Shown here piece by piece: positions 17,066 through 42,387 of a DNA stretch of 64,000 nt; within the stretch, counting starts at the first letter, position 1, and every line of letters begins with the position of its first letter. Made by a program: the position numbers and the translations under genes. The stretch is from Amoebidium appalachense (lineage: Eukaryota; Ichthyosporea): positions 17,174,001-17,238,000 of the forward strand of contig CAVNZM010000001.1 in assembly GCA_963693365.1 (NCBI GenBank), given 5' to 3'. The notes below the pieces were generated by a model. The model saw only the letters and a program-made list of their open reading frames with translations, made no database searches and was not told the DNA's origin.

Positions 17066-18203
17066 TGGGTAGATTAGGTGGACAAGGACGGTTGGTTTGA
17101 GGGGCTGGGTGGGCTTACAATGTGAGAGATAATAGAAAAATGACACACATAAATGTACAGTCGGGCTTTCCCTTTTTCCTTTTTTTCTCTTGGTCAGACG
17201 ACTTATAAGAATTTTTTTTCCCCCCTCGTGGTTGGAGGATTTGTCAGAATTTCAGAACTGTAAAGATTGCTGACTGCTGTCTGTTTGAAGTTGTTATTAC
17301 ATAGCATAGTAAAAATATATCGTAGTATGTCTTCAAAAATGTAGTCAGTATGACAACCTTTAGCACCGGCACATTGTTATGAAACACGTGGCTCCTTATT
17401 CTGCTAAAAACCTAAAAAGAAAATCAACCGAGCACCCGGGGTGCCCTTCACGGTTCAAACATATGCGTAATTTGAACCCTAAATAGGGGAAGTGAGGAGG
17501 TTGTAGCTGATATCAGCATCATCACTTACAATGAAAATCTGTTCAAGTGACCATATGGGCATGTGTGTTCAAGTGACCATATGGGCATGTGTGTGCACGG
17601 GTATGTGTGTGTGTTGTTTGCAGACATGTTTGTGTGTGTGTGTGTGTCGTGTGTGTGTGTGTGTGTGTGTGTAACACTGTGTGTTTGTGTGTGGGTGCGC
17701 ACGTGTGTTCTTGACTGAGTGAAAGGGAGTGTGTGTGTGTGTGTATGTGCACGTTCACTGAGTAGAATCTGAACCATACGTGTATGTGGACATCCCTACA
17801 AGCCTTTGCGACAGTTGTGCGCAAGGGCGTGTGTGTGTCTGCGTGTGTCTGAGTCTGTGTGTGCGGGCGCGAGTTTTTTGTGTGTGCGCGTGCACGAGTT
17901 TAGGTGTGCGCATGTTAACAGGGCGGATGTGCACACGCATCCCTATCAGCGTTTATGAGAGTCATATGCAGTTCGTGGCGTGCATTTACTACGAGCAAGT
18001 TGAAGTACCTGTGTGTCACGCCATGTGTGGTTTATTTTGTGTCGCGGAATCATGTGAGTGTGCGCTCCGCGGAGTGAGGCGCAAGTTTCGACACACGTAT
18101 TGGGCAGCTATAGTTATGTGAGGGGGGACCAGGTCTGTACGAGCTGTGAAGCGCGCACGTGTGTGTGTGTGTGTGTGTGCGCGCACATGTGACGGTGTGT
18201 GTA

Positions 18204-18235
<32 letters not shown>

Positions 18236-18848
18236 TGCGTGTGCGTGTGCGTGGGGGCGGGCAGCTCAGCGTGCAGCGTGTTAACGTTTGTTGATAGATG
18301 CACCATTATTTCGCATGTGGACAGAAAACAGGGGGTTTGGGCACTTGCTCTCTCCCCGATCACTATTTATGCACAGGCACTGCTCATATTTCACTGCGTC
18401 ACAACCTATCCTTCGATAAGGAATTACACTTGCAGCTTTCACATCTTATCCTACAGTTGTACCATGTACACTTTCACTCGTTACAGCACGGCCGTCGTGC
18501 AAAATTCCTCCACTCAAAAAGCGAAGGGGCACTTTTTCATAGTTTCTTTAACTACCATACATGCATTCCAAGTGCGTACCATTACGTAACCATGATTGCA
18601 GTTGACCATGTCCGTAAATGCTGGTGTGCTCCAACGATTTTCCACTGCTGGGAAAGACTATGTACAAGCGGCAACACAGACATCCAAAAGTAGAACACAA
18701 CTACATCAATTAATAAAAGAATCACTCCTGTTAGAACTACAACATACACTACATGACGTGCAGGGTGATTACATATCTGTTAATTCAATTATATTCTTAA
18801 TCATCATGATTTATAAAATGAAGCTTTATAGTAAAAATGCCAGTACAA
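17066..18848. repeat. Intergenic region between convergent genes, TG-rich
   Basis: 17066-17520 is ordinary 3' flanking DNA of the tetraspan gene. 17544-17597 holds two adjacent copies of a 27-base unit (GTTCAAGTGACCATATGGGC...). 17580-18250 is (TG)n and (GCGC) alternating sequence. 18280-18848 has ordinary composition and probably contains the 3' UTR of the sugar porter on the minus strand. A 131-codon plus-strand frame (18298-18693) matches nothing I recognise. Confidence 0.6.
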
Positions 18849-19532
18849 CTATTGGCCATCATCGACACCCACCTCTTGCATGGGTATTTGCGTGTAGTTG
18901 CGTCCCTTCGCTGTCTTCCCCCAACCACAGAACCTGCACAAGAGAACATTTACCCAATTAGGTGGCTACAATGGAAAAAGTTGATACTGTGACAGATCAA
19001 ATCAAGCGCGATTATGGAGATTCATATGGAAACTCGGGCAATTCCAAATCACCAAAGAAGAAAATAGGAGAGTGCGAGGGATTCGAGGGGGAATAAGACA
19101 GCAGAGAAAGAGGGTGTCGAGGGGCTTGAGCAGTGTAACAACCCGTGTTAGGTTAGCCCGAGATTTCGGCGATCATGGTGGTTGTGGGGTGGGGTGGAGG
19201 ATGGTTGCCGTAAATAGAGGGATGATTGTATCTGTGCGCTTGTACAAGGGGGGAAACGACCGAGGGGAGGGGGGGGGGGGGGGGGGGGGGGGGGCACCCA
19301 CCCAAAGCTTGGAGGGTCTTTGAATGTGGAAGAAATCTCCTCCAAAGATCTGCCCCTGGTCTCCACCACACAGTAGCGGATAAACACCAACGACATTGCG
19401 TTTGTGGAGCCAAAGAACAGAAAGAGGGGGCCAAGGCCAAACACATCTGCAACCAAAGAGAGTCAGCCCTCGGCCCACTAAACACCAAGCAGAGCTGCAA
19501 CTATCTGCCTAGTCGGGCCGGGGAGGAGGGGG

Positions 19533-19568
<36 letters not shown>

Positions 19569-19832
19569 ATGCAACAGGAGGTGGCAAGAATATAAGCAAG
19601 GACCTTGAAAAACGCAAGAAAAAGGACTTAACCGAATTTTAAAACATTATCATACGGGCAAGGGGGGGAAATCAACAACACGTGTTACATTTTGCACTGA
19701 TAAGGTAGGCTGGATGGATAGATTTGTATTAACTTCATCAAATCTCCAGCAGTCTTTTGCTCTTCTGTTATGTTGACATGTGCACGCCTCCGTATTCTTT
19801 TGTGTCTGTGTGTGTGTGTGTGTGTGTTTGTG

Positions 19833-19874
<42 letters not shown>

Positions 19875-20125
19875 CGCACCCACGTTTGTATGTGTATGTG
19901 TGTATGCACATGTGTGTGTGTATGTGTATGCGTATGTGTGTGTGTGCGTGTACATTTACACGTGTGTGCATGATGGGTGGGCGCACACCGAGCATTGGTA
20001 GGAATGCCGCCGTGACGAGGGAGCTAAAGCCCCAGCTAGCTGCTGACGTTACAGCCATGGCCCTGCCTCGTATCCCTGCCGGCCAGATCTCTGCACCCAC
20101 ACACGTTTATGTCCCACACTACCAG

Positions 20126-20170
<45 letters not shown>

Positions 20171-20314
20171 ACCTCCAAATCCTGCCCCCCCAGAAACACC
20201 CACATCAAATTTTTTATGGGGGGGGGGGAGGGGGAGGGGGGGGGGTCCCTCCCTTCCCCCCACCCTCTTCCTTCCCCCTCCTCCCCTCCCCTCCCCCTCC
20301 CTCCCTCCCCCACA

Positions 20315-20392
<78 letters not shown>

Positions 20393-20643
20393 CACACGCA
20401 CACACACACACACACACAGGCACACTATATACGTCAGACGCAAGCTAACTTCCTAGATAACCGTGAGGCACGCTAAGGGCTCCCTGAACATCTTGAATTT
20501 GCTCAGGTCCCGCACCGTGCTACTGTTGCAAAAAAGATGTCCCCCCAGAGACGAATGGCAATCAAAAAAAGCCAATGACGTACAGACACCATCCAGGTGT
20601 TAACGAGAATGCAAATGTACGTAACGCTGTGTCACTGTGTCGC

Positions 20644-20737
<94 letters not shown>

Positions 20738-21283
20738 GGTGTGTGTGTGTGGTGTGTCTGTGTGGTGGTGGTTGGGGGGAGGGGGGGGGGAGGGGGGTGC
20801 ACACCAGCCAGATAGACCCATGCCACAGGCCCATAGCCAAGAGCAAACCCCACCGTGAATACCAGTGCACTGGGGACGAACCGATTAGCCATATTTGGTT
20901 ATTTCGTCACGATCACATACTTCACCTGCTATCCCATCGATCCTTTTTAACTAGAACTACACAGTGCCAAACATGCCTAATATTATTGAATCCTACTTCA
21001 CCACACCTACATTCAACATACTGGTGTGCCTCGCATTGGCCTCTTACCAGGATTATTTGTTTCTGGTTCAAAAACATCAAGAGCAAAAAAATGTAAGTGC
21101 TTGCTGGAGGCAAAACACACACGGGTGCAACCACGCAGGCTCAGCCATGCCCACCTCACCCAGTGTGCGCACACGGATATACAGTACAAGCAACCACACA
21201 CACTGGCTACATCATTATGCACACCCCACCCACTCTCAACCGCAGCACCACCTTGGGCAGAGGAAAGGAAAACAAAAAAAAAA

Positions 21284-21315
<32 letters not shown>

Positions 21316-22248
21316 AAAAAACCCGCAATTTCACGGTTTTACCCCACCTTGCCAGCACACCCCATCGTCTCATGTGCTCGGGGACTGCAGGCAGAAGAGA
21401 CAGGCCCAGGGTGGTGGCACTGACCCCCATGGTGGCTCCACCAATCAGGAGCATCCGTTGCCGTCCATGTCTGCCAATCACATGTGAGCATTAATGACGC
21501 CACATTTAGAGGTACAAGAACACATGGCTACAAAAATACATATCCCCGTGTCCCCCCGTATAGCTGGTTCGCATGATACACGGTACACAGAGAGAAAAGC
21601 ACACAGCGCAGCATAAATACACACATCTACACAAACACAAGCGACCCCCCTCCCCCTCCCAACCCCCCACCCCTCTCTTCCCCCCCTCCCCTTCGCCCCT
21701 TTTCACCCACTCTCTCCCTCCTCCGTCAGCCCCACTCCTGCCCATTTCCCTACCACTCCACAGTCCTTCCACACATCCAGCCGTCACAAACCATTCATCA
21801 CACAATGCCCTTACCTGCCTCACGACACAGTCCCGCCCCCCCCCCCCTCCCCCCCTCCCCCCCCCCCCCCCCTCCCCCCCGGCCACCGCCGCCGCCGCCA
21901 CGACCACCACCCGTGCCCTCACCTATCCATAGACACTATGGAGTATGCGGTGCACACAAACTTGACGGCACCCAGAATGACGGATGCCAGCACGGCCGAC
22001 CCACCCTGCTCAAACCCCGCTGCAGCCATCAGCCTTGGGGTAAACAACAGCACACAGGGCTGGCCTGCAGTGACACACAGCAATAGTGGTCAGTGTGTTC
22101 TGCTACTAGTGGGGGTTGGCACCATTCCCCTTTCTTCCCCTCTAGCACAGACAACAGGCATGTTCTTTCAAGAGGATCTGCCTGCTGTGATGAGCCTAGT
22201 TATACTATAGCAACACCTCCTAACCCCCCCCCCCCCCTCCTTTTCCTT

Positions 22249-22284
<36 letters not shown>

Positions 22285-23340
22285 ACCACCACCACCACCA
22301 CCCACCTCTTCTTCCCCCAGAAGCACACCCGGTAACTTCGACCCCCTCCCCCAGTTTTCCGTAACCAAGAGCCAGCCTCTAGCACAGACAACAGGCATGT
22401 TCTTTCAAGAGGATCTGCCTGCTGTGATGAGCTCTAGTTATACTATAGCAACACCTCCTAACCCTGCCCCCCCTCCTTTTCCTTACCCCCCCCCCCCCCC
22501 CCCCCCCCCCCACCACCACCACCACCCACCTCTTCTTCCCCCAGAAGCACACCCTGTAACGTCGACCCCTCCCCCAGTTTTCCGTAACCAACAGCCAGCC
22601 CCCCCCCCCCCCCCCCCCCCTTTCCCTCCCCCTCCCACTTCCACGTTCGGCCCTCTCAAGGGTTCCCTCTGTTTTTCGTACCCAACAGCCCCCCCCCCCC
22701 CCCCTCCCCCCCTCCCCCCGCCAAAAAAAAAAAAAAAAAAAAAAAGAAAGAAAGAAAAGAAAAGAAAGAAAAGGAAGAAAGAAAAACAGATACAGACACA
22801 CACATCCGTGCCTCCCACCCACCTGTTATGCTCTGGAAGAAGACCAGAGTCAGACCAACAACCAACCTCCACCACAGACCCTTTCCCCTCTGGCACAGAT
22901 GCCACAGAGACATTTCTCTTTCTTCGTGGACGCCCTCCTGAGATAGAGCGCACACACCGGCAGATGCTGTTAGTTACACAGGTAGGAATACTTGGGCATA
23001 CAAATAAATGTGTGTACATGAGGGTAGCGCAAAGCGAAATCAAATTTGAAGTGTAAAATTTATATTACACCACACATAGACACAGAATGTGCAGACAAAC
23101 ACACCATCAAAAAGAGAACATATTGGCCAATGCCACACACTACTTTGTTGGACTGACTTCTAGCCCAACCACCACCAACACTAGAAAAGAACCCGAAAAC
23201 AAAGAACATACACACACACACACACACCCACACCCACACCCACACCCACACCCACACCCACACCCACCTGCACACACACACCCACCCACCCACCCACCCA
23301 CTCACCCACCCACCCACCCACCCACCCACCCACCCACACA

Positions 23341-23379
<39 letters not shown>

Positions 23380-24417
23380 TCGTAACCTCCCCTTCCCCCC
23401 TCCCCCCCCAAAGATACAAACACACACACACACACACACACACGCATGTACATGCACTCTGTCTATTGTATTGTAAGTCGGCTGTTTGAAGGGAGAGTTC
23501 TGGTAAAACAAAATCAAGGGTGCACGAAGATAGAAATGGCGAGGAATGAAAAGAGACAGAAAGGCACGAAAGTGACAGCGACATAATTAACACAACGAAG
23601 GTAGAACAGAGGGGCCAGTTGTGTGTGTGTGTGTTGCGCGCGCGCACGCGTGCGCACGTGTGCCGGCGCGTGTGTCTATGTTTGTGTGCAAGGGCGTATG
23701 CGCAGCAATGGTGACGGTGGTGGTGGTGGAGGTATTTGGGGAGAGAGGAGGGGAGGGAATCGGCATGGAAAGCTGACAACGGGAGAGGAGAGAAAGGGGG
23801 AATGGGGGAGGAGAAAGCAAAGGGGCGAGGGGAGGAGGGGAGGGGGGGGGGGGGGAGAGAGACATACCAACATGTCTGCCAGTTCCTTTCTGACGTCAGT
23901 CTCCTGGGCATTCTCCCTCAGCCTCCTCAGCACCCTCAGAGCATCCTCGTGTCTGCCCTGTGAACACAGCCACCTTGGTGACTGCACATGGGTCAGTCGT
24001 AAATAGTCTACATCAAGCTAACAGACGTTTGTCCTAGTAGCCAGGGAAGAGGTAAGCATGTATTGCATGGGCAAGAAATGCGAACTAATACTTCTGAGGG
24101 CTCTGATACTGAAATGCTACGCTTTCAGGGATATAAGCAAATGCAACCTCCATTCAAACATGACGCCATTGCTACATTCATTCTCAAAAGCTACAGCAAC
24201 CCCCCCCCCCTCCCCCCCTCCCCCCCCCTCTCAATATTCCCTCCCCTCCTGCATGCACTCACCTACTTCCCAACACAGTTTATTCCATTCGCGAATAAAT
24301 GTTATCACCACTTCACGCCAGAAAAGCACACACACAAAAAAAAAATACGAGCAACCAGGGAGTGTCCACGGGGAAGGGAGAGGGAGGGGGGAGGGTGGGT
24401 GGTGGTGGTGGTGGTGG

Positions 24418-24450
<33 letters not shown>

Positions 24451-25465
24451 GCACACTTTTGGCATGAAATACACAGCCACACCCTGAAGTAGTGCTGGGA
24501 CAACGGGCAGAACAAACATGAGCCTCCTGCGGTGGTTGAATGCATATTAGCTTGGATACTGGTGAAATAGTGATGCAGGAGATATGTGGCAGAAACGAGG
24601 CAAGGAAGCCTTGAATGTGTAAAGTCGTAACAGGTGTATGCAGGTGATTGATGCTATCATGGTAAAGGCGTCCATCAGATATATGCCACGGGTAGTACAT
24701 GGACAAACTGGGTGTGTGTTTCTGTCTGCAAGTGCGTGTGTGCGTGCATGCTTGTGTGCGCGTGTGTCCAGGGGAAGGTTGGGAGGAGACAATGGGGTTC
24801 TTGCGTGCGTGTGTACATGTGTATGTGTGTTTGTGTAGGTTGTGAGTCAGTGGACTGGTAGTGGTGGTGGTGGTGAAGGGGGGGGGGGGGGGGGGGGGGT
24901 CATAACCATCCACTTTCAGCACTTTGCAGCAAATAGTTAGCCAGATAGGCAAACAAGATGCCAGCCGTGATGGCCACCTCATTGAGAGACACCAGTGACC
25001 CCCGTACTGATGCTGGGCTGATCTCGGAGATATAAACACAGTCGGCTATGGCAGACACAGACACCGCAACACCCATAAGAATCCGTCCGGCCACCTATGT
25101 TCCAATGAAAATGGTGGGTTAAAACGGATTTTCAACTCGTGTTTATGGCATTGTGCGAAGGCTTCAAACCCGCTAGCAAAAATCAGCTTTCAGAGTTACA
25201 TGAAGTATATGGTTCAGGGGAGGGGGGGAGGAGGAGGTGTGTGTGTGTTGGGGGGGGAGGGAGGGGGGGGGGGGGGGGGAAGATTTATTGCTGGGGTGTT
25301 GCAAGAAACCAAGGAATAAGTGCACTAACACGTGACGGCAAAGGGCAGCTATTGGATGGTACCGATGGTGTATGGTCCGACTTGTGTCAACCCTACATGT
25401 GGAGGCTGGGAAATGCTGGGCTAGATGCAGCGCGGTGGGCCCGAATTCGAGGCAAGGGGAAGGAG

Positions 25466-25503
<38 letters not shown>

Positions 25504-26277
25504 AGGGGAGGGGGGGAGAGGTGGATACAAACCAAAGTTGGAAAGTCCGAGGCTAAGCCGAGCAGTAGGCCGCTGGCCACAAAGACAGCAGACACAGCCA
25601 TGATGGATGATTTGCGGCCAATCACATCCACCATATGCCCTGCATGGTTAATCGAGTGAGACCAATGTGGTGTGCAAGGAGTCATTCCCATTGGCTGATC
25701 AAGAGCAAAGAAGGGTGATCTCTGTGCACAGCTTGATTGCTTGCACACAAGCTGGGGTGGAGGTTTGGTCGGGGCGGAGGGGGGGCCGGGGGGGGGGGGG
25801 GGGGGGAGAAGGCGGGGTGTTGAATGGGCCTGCTATAGGCGTCAAAAGCCACTCCAGGCCCTAGTTGTTTGTATGTGGGGACGTCTGTATGTGGTTGAAT
25901 GGGGACCGGTGAAGGGGGGGGGGGGGGGGGGGAAGGGGAGGAAGGTGAGGGGGGGGGGGGGGGGGGGAGGGGGGGTAGCTGGGTACGGGGAGGGTTGAGT
26001 TATGTTGACATATTTATTCTGAGAAAAAGTTTGTGTATGTGTGTTTGTGCGTGACAGTGTGCGTGTGCGAGTGTGTGCGTGCGTGCACGTGTGTGTGTGT
26101 GAGTGTGAGGGAGGGAGGAAAGAGTGTGTGTGCGCGAGTGCTTGAGTGAGTGTGATGGCTTTTTTTTGTTTCTGCTTGTGTGTTTGTGTGCAGGCCCACA
26201 CACGTGTCCTTGAATGCATTTGCGTCCTCGAATGCATTTGCCAGTGTATTATGTGTGCATTTGTTTTGAAAGCACCT

Positions 26278-26364
<87 letters not shown>

Positions 26365-26938
26365 GGTGGTGGGTCGGGGGGGGGGGGGGGGGGGTTCAAC
26401 CTCCCAAGAGTGCCCCGAGCACTGCAGCAGCAAGCATCGAACTGACGACCACTGAAAGCTGCATGTCGCTGAGTGCAAACTCATGGGCCATCAGGTCCTG
26501 CGCACCAGATATCACCCCTGGGCAAGAGGGGAAAAAAAAGGGGGGGGGGGAGGGGGGGGAGGGGAGGGGGGGGGGAGAGAGATATTTCATTGTGCAGAAG
26601 GGGGAAGAATCGATGTGTGTTAAACATGACGATGGGTGAAAAGGTGGTTTGAAGTGGTAAGGTGTTTAGTGAGACAATGCAGGAAGGAAAAAGTGATAAC
26701 AGGTGTTGGGGTACGGCGGTGTGTTTTAATCTTGGATTATGGATACGAGGGTTGTGGGTGTTGTTCATTCAGAAATCGGCAGGCTGCCTGTGTACTTGCA
26801 AATTCTCACGACCTTCCCAGCCAAGAATTTGAATCCTGCTTCCACCAGCATCATACACTCAGGTAAGAGCATTTTTAGGTCCATCTCACACTTCACATTT
26901 CTTTCTTGTTTGGTTGCTTCTTCTTCTTCTTCTTCTTC

Positions 26939-26972
<34 letters not shown>

Positions 26973-27470
26973 GAGGGTGGTGGGTGGGTGGGTGGGTGGG
27001 TGGGGGGGGGGGGGGGGGGGGGGGGGGAGGGGGTGCACGGTGTGGGGGCAGGGGCCTTGCACACACATTATTAGCTGCACAGCTGAAAGGGTATACCTCC
27101 GGCATGGAACCCCCCCCTGCCCCCCCCCCCCCCCCCTCCTTCCCACAACACCCCCGAAAAGCTAAAAGGAACGGACGACCCTTACCTTTTCTCTTTTGTA
27201 CACCCTCCAATCCCTCCCCTTTACCCCCTTCCTCCACCCATCCACCCAACCCACACACAATCTCTCTAGTTGAACCCCGCTTCCCCCCTCCCCCCTCCTA
27301 CATACACACATGCACACACATACTGCCAGCCCTCAAGATGAAGAAGAGCATGATAAAAAAGCACACATACCCAAGTCATAGCCGAAAAGGAGGCCTCCCA
27401 CAGCCGCCAGCAAGGAGGCCACCGTGACCACCCCATGTTGCCCAAACATGCTGCCCGATGAGGCTGCCAT
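18849..27470 (-). CDS. Sugar transporter of the MFS/SLC2 family (GLUT10/12-like), 13 exons, 490 aa
   Basis: Minus-strand exons: 27470-27371, 26517-26401, 25639-25533, 25094-24907, 24526-24457, 23981-23868, 22937-22823, 22064-21923, 21470-21348, 20869-20805, 20090-19989, 19446-19302, 18933-18849. Every intron is GT-AG and all phases agree, giving 1473 nt. A stop codon (TAG) sits directly before the ATG. Twelve-helix sugar porter signatures appear in order: [15 protein letters not shown] (25-39), [10 protein letters not shown] (73-82), [10 protein letters not shown] in helix 4-5 (about 130), SPRWL (195-199), QSITGQP (267-273), DRHGRQR (317-323), GYGPVAW (370-376), [11 protein letters not shown] (381-391) and [10 protein letters not shown] (440-449). 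The QSITGQP word in helix 7, where most GLUTs have QQLSGIN, points to the GLUT10/12 group. It moves hexoses or polyols across a membrane, probably by facilitation or proton symport. The last exon (28 codons) is supported by phase and acceptor only. Length is typical of the family. Confidence 0.88.
20126..20170. repeat. 45-base C homopolymer
   Basis: Uninterrupted C-run 36 bases from the acceptor of sugar porter exon 11. Poly-G in gene sense just upstream of an acceptor. Confidence 0.9.
22141..22600. repeat. ~240-bp direct tandem duplication in a sugar porter intron
   Basis: The block starting CTAGCACAGACAACAGGCAT at about 22143 recurs at about 22379, including the following 50 bases, the C-run, the CCA triplet run and the words CACCTCTTCTTCCCCCAGAA. 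Copies differ mainly in homopolymer length and a few substitutions. It lies between exons 7 and 8. Confidence 0.85.
23211..23372. repeat. Compound minisatellite (CACACC)n, (CCCA)n, (CA)n
   Basis: Sequential blocks of a six-base then a four-base then a two-base unit, all variants of CA/CCCA, in an intron of the sugar porter. Poly-GGGT on the coding strand, so capable of G-quadruplex formation there. Confidence 0.85.
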
Positions 27471-29237
27471 CTACTTTAAGAGTGTTATTGCCCCCCCCCC
27501 CCCCCCCGCGCTCCAACCACCACCACCACCACCACCGCCGCCACCACCACCACACTCCCTTTACTCTGGAAAAAATGAAAACCCCATGACCTTATCAACA
27601 GTATACGCTCATAATATGAGTTGTAAATCCACAGGACTGTGCAGCCCGCGGAATAGCTTTTGCTTCAGCACGCAACCATGGCAGGCATTAACAAGGAATG
27701 TACGTACAGAACACACAAGTACATGTTCTCGTTTCATCTCACCCTTAGTGAAACGAGCAGACACGTATAAGTTTGTACAACAAGAAAAGCGATGCATCAC
27801 AACCCAGCTTTACTTATCAGAATCATACATGCTACACAGCCTTAAGTGACAGAGCACCAGCGCACTCCACGCCAATTCCGGCAGGATGAATTTTATATAC
27901 TTCTATGTTAATGTTAGAGTCTTGAGTATCCAAGCCTTAGTTTGCTGTGATAAAACAACCCTCGTGACGAGTCGACTTTATCGGTGATGTACGCAACACA
28001 CTGGCAACACAACCAGCCCCCACCAGCTACCCCGCACAAAAAAACTCGAGCAATTACCTTTCCTTTTTTGGCTTTTCACAACCTTTGGCTTCAAGCCTCT
28101 CCGGCCTGCTAGTATTTTTCTCCGGTTGAACGTTGTCGGTACATTCCGTTAAGGTATGGTCATGTTACTGTGCAATTGAGATCTCATGCAAACGAGTAGA
28201 AGCTGTATAAAATAGCCCCGGGATCCAAACTTGTACGACACGTTGTATTAGGGTGTTAAAGCGTCTTTGAAAACGTTCGACTAGTGGGTAGTTGTTGGGG
28301 CAAGTGTGTGGCAGTTACTTCGAGAGACGACAAGATGTCCCGTAACGGCCCTACGATGCAGATGGCCGTAATCCACAAACCTAAACTATGTTTTGCGCTA
28401 GTGGGGCTGTGTGTGTGTGTTTTCTAATATGTGTCTGTGTCTGCACTCTTGTGTGTGTGGTTTGCGTGTGTATTGTAGCCTTCGGTGTGTTGGACTGTGT
28501 TCGTGTTCGTATTTCTACGTGGTTGTGATGTGCGTGGTCCTAAGTTTGTGTGTGTGTAAGTACTTTATGTGCATGTGTGTGTGTGTGTGTGTGTGTGCGT
28601 GCGTGCATGCGTTCATGTGTGTGTGTGTGCATGCATGTGTCTTCAACGGTGCGTGTGTTACGTGTGTGCGTGTGTGCGTGACAAAGACAGTGATAGACGT
28701 CCCACTGGGAAGCTCGCCCTAGCTCTATGATTGTGTGTTGACTTCGTTGAACGTGCATTTGACTGCTGATTGTCGACGTCTGTCGACTGTAGCCTGTGTG
28801 AGATGCGCAAACACTCAGGTATTCGGGGGATTGCGCAAACCAAGGCTTTTGAAGTCACGTGACCATGATGACGTAATATCAGCGAGATCTCTCCCGGCCG
28901 GCCCGTGCTACACAGCCTCAAAAGCCTTCGAGCTGTTTAGGGCATGGGTAGTTATAAGGTTGAAAGTGTAGCTTAGCGCGCTTTTTCCAACTTATATACT
29001 GTAATATAGTCTTCTCAGAGCCTCACACAATTTCGTTCGTAACAGGCAAGTAAACTTCATTTACAACTGACTTTGGAACGGGTTGTAAAAAGGCGCAGGG
29101 AGGGAGTGAGCACATGACGGGAAAGCCCGTGCATAGTGACAGTGTTTGGTTTCGCTTTTACGAATCCCGGAAGCAAGTTTAAAGAGGGTAACTTACTTAA
29201 AAGGAGCACATAGTGTAGCGGTTTAGTGTGTGCAGGG
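27471..29237. promoter_or_regulatory. Divergent intergenic region of sugar porter (-) and PRPF3 (+)
   Basis: 1.77 kb between two start codons pointing apart. It begins with a C-run and (CCA)n triplets. A TATA-like TATAAAATA is at 28206-28214 in plus orientation, too far from 29238 unless a leader intron exists. 28400-28690 is TG-rich. 28700-29237 is ordinary and nearest the PRPF3 start. No gene is recognised inside. Confidence 0.4.
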
Positions 29238-41101
<11,864 letters not shown>

Positions 41102-41626
41102 GGCCTGTGATCTGCCAGCCACCTTCTCCCCTTCATTTTATCTCTCCCCCCTCCCCCTTTTTCTTCCTCCTCGCCCCCCCCCCTTCTCCCCCCCCCCCCC
41201 CCCCCCCCTCCCCTTCGCCCCGCTCGCCAAACAGCAACGACAACAATTCAAAAAAAAAAACATGCCATTCACCCACCAAACCCCGCACACTTCCCTGTAC
41301 ACCCATGCACAAGCCGCCACCACTACGTCTCAGCACTTTTGAGTGGGAAGAGAACAAAGTAAACATCAAAGGTCTATGTTGTAGAATGAAGGTATGCACA
41401 AGACTCCACAAGCAACCACCCAATGCAATATGATGGGTTTCGGGTTCCACCGATCGACTGCCTTATATCATCTGTGCTTTGAGAGTAAACAACCACTGAA
41501 TACACATGCACAATTGCTTCTTCTACGTTGATGCTGTTGTCTTTCTTTTTGTTCAAGTTTTTCGTCCTCGGAAGGGTTGGGGTTGGTTGTGATATATCGG
41601 GGTGTTGATCGCGTGGAGAGAGAGGT

Positions 41627-41662
<36 letters not shown>

Positions 41663-42177
41663 CGCTAATCGTAATAGTCCAGACGTTCCACAGTTGTGCG
41701 AATATCGAGCAAGTGTTCACGTGGATAGACAAATACTGTGCACATTAATCTTCAAATGGCAACCGCTTCGTGTTGATTTGGCTCAGCCTGACCGATATTA
41801 GTAAGTGTGTTCCATTTTGATTTGATATATTATTATATGGTTTGATGGTGGATGAAAGCCTGGGCTATGCCGAAAATAAAACTGAATCGATTGTCACGGT
41901 GGTTATATCTTGCGGTTAGGCTTGCAACAGTGAGACAAAATCCTGCAGTGTAGTAGTAAAGGTCATCTGACCTACAACCCATGACCTCCCCCCCCCCCCC
42001 CCCCCCCTCCCCCCCCCCTCCCCCCCCCCCCCCCTGCTCCCCTCCCCCCCCCCCCCCCCCCCCCCCCACCCACCCAAACCCTCTCACTCTCTCTCCCTCC
42101 CTCCCTCCCTCCCTCCCTCCCTCCCTCCCCCCTTCTCTATCTCAGATCTTCTCTCTCTCTCGCTCTGTCGACGTCTC

Positions 42178-42258
<81 letters not shown>

Positions 42259-42265
42259 ACGTCTC

Positions 42266-42305
<40 letters not shown>

Positions 42306-42312
42306 CCTCTTC

Positions 42313-42387
<75 letters not shown>

